Positions 39,701 through 51,700 of a stretch of 64,000 nt of DNA are shown here, piece by piece; the stretch's first letter is position 1, and each line of letters opens with the position of its first letter. The DNA comes from Bimastos eiseni (lineage: Eukaryota; Annelida; Clitellata; Crassiclitellata; Lumbricidae): positions 21,904,589-21,968,588 of the forward strand of contig OY365819.1 of the NCBI GenBank assembly GCA_959347315.1, written 5' to 3'. Below the pieces are notes generated by a model that saw only the letters and a program-made list of their open reading frames with translations, ran no database searches and was not told the DNA's origin. Both the position numbers and the translations under genes were made by a program.

Positions 39701-42700
39701 AAAATAGCAATTGTCAAAATGTTTATTAGGATTTGGAATCTTTTACCTATAATAAAATGATCAAGTACTAGATGTGATTTGCATGATGTGGCTTCATTGC
39801 ACGACATTCTTCAGAGCCATGGCATAATTCTCCTGGCATAATTCTCCTGGCATAATTCTCTTAATTCTCAGAGCCATGGCATAATTCTCAGAGCCATGGC
39901 ATAATTCTCAGAGCCATAGCTGCTACTTGAAGTTGCTACTGCCACATTAGAGCTCCAATATGTGAGAAGCATTCATGCCTACCAATCAAATGACCTCAGA
40001 TCCTCAGATTCAGTGCTCAATGTCAGAAGATCTGCAAGAGCCTAGTTTCCTCCATTAAACCCAACATCATCTCTAAGCTTATCCCAGCTCATTGTGACAA
40101 ATTAACTTGTGATTTAATTTTAAGTTGTGCATGTTATTGCCCATTCAATCAGTCAATGAACTTGAACAAGAAATCTACTCAGAGGCGCATTGGGAGACGT
40201 GGTCCAGCTCTGCTTTAGCCGTGACACTGTTCTATGATGGATTAGGCATTTGACTGATGTAGACATATTTGAGTACTGCGACTGAACTATTTATTGGACC
40301 CAGGATTGAGTCCTGTACGATGTTGGAATCGATGCCTGTTAAGACACGTTTAGCTGCAATTTGCATGTTGACAGTTGAAACTGTTGGCATGCAGTCCATT
40401 CACAATGGAATTGGTTGTCACTGGCTGTGGTTCATCATGTGATTTAGTACGTCATATTCGATTCTTATATATCTTCTTCCTCAGCTCATAATCAAGCCAT
40501 TTGCAGATCTGTTCATTTTCATATATCCAAAGAAGCAGACTGTTGTGCTTTTCCAAACTTCTTCATTATTCAATGTAGTCTGTCTGTTCTGGTCTCTGGA
40601 GTCTCGTTAATCTCAACTGGTTTTGTCTCGTCAATTGTCATTTGAGAATGTGCTCATGAAAAAGTGAAGTGATGAAGATGATGATGATATGATGATGATG
40701 GTGATGAGTTCTCTGCCAAAAGGCAGATCATTTGGCTTCATACACTCAGGAATAAGATGAGAGATTAGGCCTTCCTCACAGACAATTATGAATGAGCAAC
40801 ATATCCAATGTCGCTATGCAGTAACTTGAGGTGAAATCGAACCTGCGACCCATCGGTTGCAAGGCACAGAATATACCGCTATGCCACCACGTCCCAAAGG
40901 TCAGAAACAGCTGTTGATTAACGCATTTGTTTTATGTTGCGCATGGTAACAGTTTGCAGATTATGTTACATTTTGCTAATTTTGTTAGTTAATTTTGATT
41001 TTTTCTCAAGAAATAGCAAAAGGAAATGAAGAAAAATTTAAGAAAATGAAGGACATTTACACGAAACTTCGTGAAGAACACGTCCAAATGCTTAAAGAGG
41101 TTAGTCTCTTTGTATGTATGTATGTATGTACGTAGGCACGTACGTAAGTAAGTGCGTACGCACGCACGCGTGCATGCATGGCCTTTTAATAGTATCCCCT
41201 TATAAGAACTTCTCAAGGGCGCTTGTTTGCCCTTTGAGTGAGCTATAAGATGTCAGTCTGTCTCTTGGTGATGCTCTCTTCCTGGCTCTACATCAGATCC
41301 AAGTACAGCTGAAATGCAATGCCTGTTGGACAGATTGTAGCTCATCCAAAGACGGTTAAAACAATAGCAGTGCCACCTACCGAACTGAAATGAGTCTAAG
41401 CATTTGAGAAATTTGAATGACATTTCTGTTCGTTTATATATCAGTGATGTGGTCTCGAGATCGCGGTCTTGGTCTCAAGATGGTCTCGAGACCAGAAAAC
41501 TTTGGTCTTGCTCTCAAATGCATTGGTCTTGGTCTCGGACCATCGGTCTTGGTTTTGTTCTCGGAAGTCTTGGTTTTGGCGTTGGTCTTGAACGTCTCGG
41601 TCTTGGACCTTTAGGTCTTGGTCTTGGTCTTGCTATCAGTCTTGGTCTTGAGTTTTTGGTCTCGTGCCCAACACGGTTACATATGTGACCCAAGGGATCA
41701 AAAGGGTTTACATGTCGGAAATTTCAGAATATGAGTATTACACATATTTGTGAAGAGCTCGTTACTTATTTTAACATGACAAAAAATTTGATTCTAACTT
41801 TCTTATGACAAAGTTATGATTGAAAATGTGTCCACTTGTGGGAAATTCTGAATCTGAGAAAAACACGTTTAAGGTTCATCAGCAATATGAAATGCTACAG
41901 GAGATCCTTTACAAAATCATGAAAATATACATTAAAACACTGAATTTGATCAGATGTGAGATACCACACACCTTGTCACCTTGTGTTGTCAGTTCTTGGA
42001 ACTTTAGCGATCGCAGCGGAAAAACGTCTCCAATACTTTCTTTTTGAAGTGCCATCTCTTAACTCCTCCAGGTTCATTCCAGTTCTTTCGTGTATCTCGT
42101 CCATCCACTTTTTTCTTGGTCGCCTCTGTTTTCTCATTCCTTCTCCGCATGCCAACATCGTTTCCTTTTCTAGTCGCATGACATGTCCGAAGAAACCCAG
42201 CTTCCTTCTCAGCGCTGTTTGTTGTAACGTCTCATTATTTCCAACTCCAATCTCCATGCGCACCCTTTCATTCGTCTTTTTCTCCGTCCACGATATTCTC
42301 TGCCTCTTCCTCCATATCCACATTTCACATGCGTTAATCTTTTTCTCCATGTTCTTTGTCATTGTCCACGTCTCACAGCCATACAGTACTGTAGGGAAGA
42401 TAATTTCCCTCACTAGCCTTTTTTTGTTTCTATGTTCATGTGTTTATCATTCCATATCTTTTCCAGTCCATTCATTGCAGCTTTCCCTATCGCCGCCCTT
42501 CTTTTTATTTCCAAATCACACTTTCCCTCTTTCTCTATTAACGCTCCCAAGAATGTGAAGCTTGTTACCACCTCTATTTCCTCTTCGTCTATCTCAAAAC
42601 TTTCCAATCGGCTGTTGTCATGATCTTTGTCTTCTTTATGTTGAAATATAAACCTGCCTTCTCACTGTCTCTCGGCAACCTTCTTATCAGGTTTAACAGA

Positions 42701-45700
42701 TCTACTTTCCTCCCTGCCAGTAGTGTTGTGTCATCCGCATATCTTAGATTGTTTAACGTTCTTCCGGCTATCTTTACTCCCTCATATGTCTCTTCCATTT
42801 CCGCCCTCCTCATTATCCTTTCGGCATACAGGTTAAATAGAAATGGGAACAGAATGCACCCCTGTCTGACATCTTTCTTAATTTTAATTTTGTCTGTGTC
42901 TCCAAATTCTGTTCTTATCACAGCCACCTGATCTTCGTACAATCGTTTGAGTAGCCATATCAAGTGTTTCGGTATTCCCATCTCAATTAGGGTTTTCCAC
43001 ATCAGTTCGTGGTTGATGCAGTCGAATGCCTTGCTGTAGTCAATGAAACAAATGTGTACTTTTTGTCCATACTCCCTTTGTCTCTCCATTATCCACCTCA
43101 TGTTGGCAATATGGTCTCGAGTTCCTCAGGATTTCCTAAATCCTGCCTGGTTGTATGGAAGCTCTCTCTCAATTGTGCTCTCCATTCTTTTGTGAATTAT
43201 TTTGAGTTGTATTTTACTTGTGTGCGATATCATCGCTATTGTCCTATAGTTCTCACATTCCCTCGCATCTCCTTTCTTAAATATAAGGATAAATATTGAT
43301 ATCTTCCAGTCCTCTGGCCATTCTCCGGTTGTCCATATGTTGTTGCATATTTTTGTTATTGTCTTTATCATTGCATCATCTCCAGCTTTTATCAGTTCTA
43401 TAGGTATTCCATCCTGTCCTCGCGCTTTTGTTTCCTTCAGTTGTTTGATTGCCCATTCTACCTCAGCTTCCATAACCTCCGGTTCCTTCTCATGTTCTGT
43501 TATGTCAATTTGCTCTTTCCTTACTCTCTTATCTTCGCTGTATAATTCCTCCATATATTCTCTCCAGCTTTTCTTCATTCCCTCTTCATCCCCAATTACT
43601 TTTCTATCTCCTTACTTCAATGAACCCATTCTAGGTGAACATTTTCTCATTATTGCCTTCACTTTTGAGAACATTTCTTTAGTTCTCCCTTTCTTTTTTC
43701 CCTCTTCCTTTATTTTCTGCACATTTCATTTAGATGTTTTTCTTTATCTCTCCGTGCTCGCTTTTGGAAGGCGCTGTTCATTGCTTGTACCTTATCTTTG
43801 TCTCCAACCTTTTTTGCAGCTTTTCTTTCTACTGCTATATTGATAAATTCTCTCGATAACCATGGAGGTGTTACGAGTTTCTTCTTCTTCGTAATGTGTT
43901 TCTCTGCAGTTTCCAATATCGTGCTCTTCATTTTCTCCCACAGGTTGTTCGTGTTCTCCTCTGCCTCCATTTCATCCCTCTCCAGTACTTCAAACCTATT
44001 CTTTATTTCCATCCTGTGTTCCGGTGTAATGCCTTTGCAGTCGTATATGGACAATCTTTCTCCTTTTTCAGTTTCTTCAATTTCGTTTGCAATGTTGCCA
44101 CTAGTAGTTTGTGGTCAGTTCCGCAATCCGCTCACGGTTTCGTTCGTACATCTCTTATTGTACTTTTCCATCTTTTGTTTATCAGTATGTAGTCGATCTG
44201 ATTTCTATACTTTCCATCTGGTGACATCCATGTATACAGTCTTCTTTTAGGCTGTTCAAACCATGTGTTCATTTTTCCCTTGCTGTTACCATCACAGAAC
44301 TCTATCAGTCTTTCACTTGCCTCATTTTGCTCATCCAGACCATGTATGCCCATCATGTCTCCTTCCCTTCCCATACTCTTTCCCGCCTTTGCATTAAAAT
44401 CTCCAATGATCATTAGTACATCCCCTTTTTGGTTCTGTCAATTGTGCTCTGTAGCTTAGGATAGCATTGATCATGCTCCTCCTCTGGTGCTGTCGATGTT
44501 GGGGCATACACTTGTACAATCGTTGTGTTGACCTTAAATCTTACGTTCAGTATTCTGTCACTCACTGTGTCATATCCCATTATCGCGTTTGCACTCATCC
44601 TATCACACATGATTGCCACTCCATTTCTTCCTCTCTCCTTTTGGCCTGACATTATTATTTTGTATCCATTCCAGTTAAAGTGTCCTTGTCCTTTCCATCT
44701 CGTTTTCGCTTAATCCCATTATTACTATGTCTAGTTGTTTCATTTCTCTTTGTAACACATCCAACTTTCCGCATCTGTGAGATACCAGATAATTAAAAAC
44801 ATATTTTTGCACATATTTGTATTAAAATCTGAAAATGAGCGCAAATTGACTTTTGAACATTATTTACTGTTTTTCTACCAATGTAGTCGACCGACATCCA
44901 ACTCATTTTGTTCCTTTGGTCACATATATATAATATTGGACACTAGCAAGTTTATCTTTTTTTTTAAGTTGGTCTCTGGAGTGTCATTAATCTCAACTGG
45001 CTTTGTCTCGTCAATTGTCATTTGAGAATGTGCTTATGAAAGTGCAGATAAGATGATAAATGTTATTTATTCAGCAGACTGAAATGGGGTATTAGTGAAT
45101 TTGGAAATAGATGAGATTACATATGAATCACCACCTGTTCATGAATTTTCAATGCATGATTAAAATTTGAGATGAGCATGTTGTTAGAGAGGTCGCCTGG
45201 TCAAGAGAAGAGTTTGAATGAAGTTAATAGTTGAAGCAATGGTTGTGTGTATAATATGAAGCCCTGAATTAGAGCACATTTGGAAATGGTGTCAAGGAGA
45301 ATGCTTGCATTCATTGAGGAAACTGAATTTTTCAGACCTCTGCATGCGTCTGTCCCTGGTTAAGCATTATTTATAGCAGAAGATTGGGATAGAGATATTT
45401 ATCAGATGCAAAGTAGTTGGCCAATTTCTACCTACAATTTCTACATACAATGATAAGTATGTCATTGTTATTCTTAAATTTTTTATTATTTTTAAAATAA
45501 TGGTTTAACTGTGACTTTCATCAGTGAACTTCGACCTTAGTCTAGACATTATAGGGCTTGGCTTTTCATTTATCTCAATGGTCCTAGCCTCAATCCCTCT
45601 TATAGATCCTGACCTTGGTCACTGTGGGCCTTGGCCTCAGTCATAGCCTTGATTCTTGGGTCTTGGCCTTGTCAGAATGACTGATCAGCTTAATCGTTTT

Positions 45701-48700
45701 TGTGGACTGTTATTTATTCAGCACTCGGATAATTCAAAGAAATTGAACAACGAGAAGAAGTCGCGGACTGAAGCAGAACAGAAGAGCAAAGTATGTGCCT
45801 ACCAGACTCATTATTAAATCATGAATTGGCAAAATGATTCAATTAAAAATGGCTCAGATCCATAACTTGATGGATGACCAATTGTGAGAATAATCCACTG
45901 GTATTTGAAGCATCTTAAACATGGCAAATGATGTCTGTTGTCTGTCATTTCATGTCTATTAATTGTTTAACAACTGCCAGAATGGAAATCTTTTGACAAT
46001 TGTAATCTATTGGTAAAACAGTTTGAATATGGTCGTGTGCCATCCAAGCGCTCCTTTGCTATGATTGCGGATATTTGTCATAATGTATCAGATATATTTT
46101 GTACTGTCTTGCTATCACCATTTCACGTATACATATGTAAAAATCATGTTTATGTGTAGACAAAATATGATGTCATTGTTAAAAAGAGTGTTTTACTTTA
46201 AGACATTTATGTTCTTTGTTAATTCAATATTTGGCATATTGTTGATCATTCTGAGCTATTAGATATATGTTGTTGCCTCCATTGTGAATTGGTTTTCAAT
46301 GTTCTTATGCTAGGCCTTGGAGCAGGCGCTGTCTAGTATTGCAGAGGAGAAGGTGAAATTAGAAGCAGATCTGCTTGTCAAAGATAGTTCAATTGGATCA
46401 GAGTTGACGTCTGTAGTTGAAGCCAAGGAGAAACTTCTGCAAGAAAACCAGGTCTTTGCCATCAATTGCCAAATATCTGTCTATAAAATCAACACTTGCT
46501 TAGTTTGGAATGTGTTCTGAGTGGCTTTTTAGAAGGACTGTAGTTTGTTAGAAGGAGGAGGAGGAGGAGACTAAATCACATTCTGATTTGAAAGGAGTGA
46601 TGTTGTTTCAAGTTATTGGTTGAAGGTTTAAAATGTACAGAGTAAATACCATTGAATTAAGGTACAAATTATATATCTGCTGTTTGGTAGTGATTGACAA
46701 AACGGCAGTTGTTGCAAGTTCACATAAAATTGGATTTTGAGTGTAGTAGGATTGTCATGTTCAATGCAGTCAGACATTACATTTTTAAGTTAAAGTGTCC
46801 ACATGAGGGATTTTTAAAATTGAATTGAATGTTTTTAGGCTGATCTTCTCAGAATTGGTAGTGTAATTGGTTACTTCATAGAATGTTTTTGCTTCTGTAT
46901 TCTGTCTTTCTGAATTTCCTAGGTTGTATTAATTGAATGATTTTATTGATGCTAAGTGACATCGTTTTGTTGGCAGGATTTATTGACGAAGCTGAGGGAC
47001 CTGAGCGATGAGCATTCCAAGTTGGAGACGTCTTATGGGCAACGAGCTCAGGAAATGGAGAAACTGGAAAAGGACCTGCAGTCAGAAATTACGAGTCGTG
47101 CTGAGAAGGAGCAGTTGACTAATCAGCAGAAGACAGAGCTTGACAGATATTTGCAAGAGATAGAGAGCATAAAAGGAGAGAAGTCTTCCGCTGAGCAGTT
47201 GCTCGTTCATCACAAGAGCGAGTTGGAGCAGCTGCAGAATGTTCTCAAAGCATCAAATGTTGACAAGTCTTCTGCTCAACAGAAACTCGTGGAAAAGACG
47301 AGACAACTGGAAGAGATGAAGACGGACTTACAATCCTTGAAAGTGAATCAGAGTGCTCTGGAAAGTTCTTTGGCTGAGAAGAGCGAAGAAGCTAAGACCC
47401 TACAACAAGATTTAGACAGATTGACGGAAGAAAAGAAGCAAATGGCTGAGAAGAATTCTCAACAACTGAAAACGATTGAAACACTTCAGACAAAGTTGAA
47501 AGAAGCGGTGGATACAAAGGCAGGTCAAGACCTGGAATTGGACAACAGGCAGAAAATAATAGAACAGCTTACGTCAGAAATTTCTTCACTTACCAACAAA
47601 AAGATGAGTGCTGAGGAAGCATTTAGAAGTCAAATACTGCAAAACAAACAACATTTGCTGGGTAAATTGGATTTTATTTTCTCACGACAAAAACATTTCA
47701 ATGCTGTATATTTTCAGCATTTAGCCAATCTCCTGATTTGCGTTTCTGTGTGACCTTGCTTGCTTTAGAAATGTTTATAATAAAAAGAATATCTTGTCTA
47801 CAAGAGCCCACTGGTGATGAAGATGTGAAATAATGAGAAATGAATGTATAGAAGTTGCTGCTTCTTCTGTTGGTTGCAATGCGTACAGTCGGAATGAAAT
47901 GTCTCATGATGCCAGGTATTCAACTTGAATTTGTTGACTCAGTTGTATGATTGCAGCTGCTGGGTTAGAATTATTGTTGCTTTGGTAATTGAAATGTGTT
48001 TTCACATCAGTGCATAATTATAAGGACATTCGAATTGCAGAAGCGCTCATCCTCCTTCTGAGCTGATGAGGTGAGGTCATGATGCCCTATTGTTTTCCTA
48101 TAAATAGGGCAAGGTCACCATTGTTGTGGGTCTGGAGGATTAGTTTGCATTTTCACGTGGAGGATGTGTGTCTGTCTGTGTAATTGTGTGACTGTCTGTT
48201 TCGTTGTTTGTTTGATGCTGTCTCTAATTAAATGTTTCCTCTGGAAACAGAGTTTCAGAGTACAAACTTCGTCAACTGCAGCTGTTGTAAAGCTGGCATT
48301 GTATGATTGCAGCAGCTGTATTACATACATTCTGTTGTTAGAAATATTGTCCATTGGTCAGTTGTTGATCAGTTCAAATGCAGTGACCATCTTTTGATCT
48401 TTCAAGGCCCTGTTGTGTTTGTTGTTGTTGTTGCTGTTGCTTTCTTCGTCTCCCTGATTCATTTCCTGGTGTTGTGTTCTGTTGCTCTGTCTCTGTGAAT
48501 AGCATGTGCCGTAGCAGAGGCAGAAGTCATCATTCGAGAGGCTTTGGCTCAGGCGGATAATCCGCACCACTCCACTGTCCGATGTACGGCTGGTAAGTCA
48601 TCCGCCGGTCTCGGCAGAAGCCGCTCCATTGTATTCTCCCAAATACACTGTTGATGTTACCTGTTATTACTTGTTTTATTGCATTTATTATGTGAGATGT

Positions 48701-51700
48701 GTCAGTAAATCTGGATCTGAGGTGTAAAGCCATTGTAGAGGACTTGCTCCTTTGGTTTACACAGAACCATCTCATCATTGCTTTGCACATCTACTCTCCT
48801 CATTTAAAGCCACACACTCTAACCAGTCAGCTGCCATTCACTCTGTTGTTCCATTGCAAGATAATGAAAATTTTATGAAAATGTTAAAAATTGTTGCCAC
48901 TTCTTAAGATTTTGCATTTCTAAAACAGAAAAGAAGGTTGATTTCTTCATTTAATTATGCTCACTGTGTTGTGATCACAAAAGGCTGTTGAATCTATAGA
49001 GGGCCATAGTTTCTTAAACTCACCGCAAACAATGTCATCCAGTGTTATGATGTTACGTCAGGTACAAAGAGTCGGTGCCTATGAACCTCTATAATTGTAA
49101 TTGTAATTGCAGTCATTTATATAGAGCTGTCTTTAGCAAGCTACTTCTAGGGTGCTGTATATGATATTTAACTGCAAATTTAGAAAGTAATGCTCAGCAT
49201 TAACTGTTTTTGAAAGCAGGAAGGAGTTTGGTTTCCTGAATGATTGCAGGGAGACTGCTCCAGGCACGTGGACCCAAATAGCCCTTTGCAGCATGCACAA
49301 TTTTGCACATACAAGAATGTGGAGGTCCTTTCATCACTGCTTTTGAGCCTATACATGTCCATCTGTGAACGTGAGACTAGTGACTATTGGCATTGTGGTC
49401 TCCTCGTCTATCGTTTAGAGATGTATGTGTTTCATTGACTCTCTCTCCAGTCATCCTCTGCTTCAACAATTTTGCCATTGCTGACATATCACAACTCAAT
49501 GTTCATCGTCAGACTGAACCAGATTAGGCCGTTTGCCTAAGCCCTTGTCATGTCTAAAGCTCAACTATGTTACAAGAGAGAAACTCTGGTCACTGAGTCA
49601 GTGACGGAGGAAACAATTTGCTACTTGGCATTCTTCTGTTTGAAATCTGAGGCTAATATATGTGGCAGTCTGCAAAATGATGATATAAAGCAGCTAACAT
49701 TGTTCTATAGGTAATGCTAACTCTGCCACTGCACATACTCTGACAGCGCCAGTCCCAAGTCTGGATAAAGGAGGAAGGTGATGCAACCAACCAAATCGTC
49801 CTAGGTATTGTTTTCTTTACAATCAGAATTACATTAAATTCGTAGATGCAGTTTAAAGATTGTCTGTCTTCATCTGTATCTGTTGTTGACAGAATATTTG
49901 CTGAATCGCGTTCAGCCGACTCTGGAATCACTGAATTCTCTTAAGAAGACATTTTCAGTCTACAGTGAAGACAAAACTGGTAATTGCATTTCTCAAGTTT
50001 CATTCACACCAATCAGTGGCCTATTGTGCTTGTATGACTGATGTTCAGATCCTGCAGTGGATGACGTACAGATGAGCAAAGATATTCTGCTCAGTTCATC
50101 TTTTCAGTGTATTCCGCATTAAAAGATGTGAACTGTCTGATAGTGTGTGGATAGGACAGCAAGGGAGAAGAGGAGATGAAAATTATTGACTGTTGAGGCT
50201 AAAGATTCTGATTCCTAGCACTTGAAACCAATGTCTGCAATTGATTATGGAACTGCTATTGCTGTTTGGTAGTAATGTAGTAACTTGACAGTAGATAGGA
50301 GTTCGTGGGCCAATTGGAGGCTATGTTAAAAATACTTCAATTGTTGACAATTTCTGTCGTGCTGACAACAAATGACTTTGTTATTGTAAGACTGAAATTG
50401 AAGACTAACAGAAGCGCTGATGACGTCATTGACTCTGGCATTGTCTTAGCAGTCTGCTGGTGATAACGAATCATTTGACTGAGCTTATGTTCTGCCAGGG
50501 TCGTTGGTCAATTCTACTAAATGTGTGGTTCTGCTGGAATGTGATCCTATGATCATCTGCAGTAACTGGATCTGACTGAACATTGTCAGTTATGGAGTTG
50601 ATCGTCGGCGCTTGTGAGACATTAGACCCAGATCCTTTGCTTCACTGGGTCAACCAATGACGAACTGCATCAGATTCTGACTTTCAAGCAGTTCAGTCAC
50701 TTCTGAAAATAACCTTTGTAGTTGACCAACAGAAAGTCACGAAAGTCTTTATACTGTTGATTTATTTAATTTATTCTGAAACTTTATATAGTGCCAGGGC
50801 TTGAAGTGACCAACTCAGAGGCACTTCCATGGCTAAGAAGCGTTTCATTTGTTGGGCTTGAGATTTTCAGTAGGGAATGGTTGGATAACATCACAGAAGG
50901 GGGTTGTTATCGTTTGCCAAAGTCTGCATAGTTCAACAGCCTGTAAATGATGTTTCTGCCAAAGTATGTTTACATATTGCTGATAACCTGTAAACTGATA
51001 ATTTTAGCAACATGATAAATACACATTATAGGGTAGTAAGGATTTATGGGGTTTATTTTTCACAGGGAATGTATTTGGCTGTTTTTTTGTATAGATTAGC
51101 AATGGTTTGATAATGCACAGTGATTGGTTTTGTAATTTGTTATTGCACATTTGTAAGATCTTCTGAGAAATATACAATATTGCATTGTTATCTGTAAATT
51201 AGGGCATAACCAAGTAGACAATTTCCACCAAGTATCGAATCCGAGTATTTGGGCGAACTATTTGCCGGATCCGGGTACGAACCGAATAGTAGCGTCAAAT
51301 CTGGCCAGCGGAGTGAGTACCGTCCGTAGGCAAAGCGTAGTTAACCTGCCACATGCACAGCTATGGAGAACTATCTATAGTCAGTACAGAGTCTAAAGCA
51401 ATAGCCTTCATATAGCATATCGTCACACTGTAGGCTATAACAACATATTTATTATTTAATAACTTTATTTGTGAAAAAAATGAAAAACCTTGTTATAAAA
51501 TTTGAAATATGAAGTTATCAATGACGTCTTTACTTCTAATATTTACCGGAAAGTGGGTGGAGCCAATTCAGGCGATAAAATTACTGATTTGGTTGCAAAA
51601 GAAATTAAAATATATAAATTAACATCATTATTTTAAAGAAAATTCAATGGAATGTTAAGTTCTTGCTTAATTATTCAATAACTTATAAAGTAAGTCTGTT

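Noticed and set aside
37136..44713. Many plus-strand open frames opposite the LINE copies
   Set aside because: They are antisense shadows of the endonuclease/RT frames; only the minus strand shows conserved motifs.
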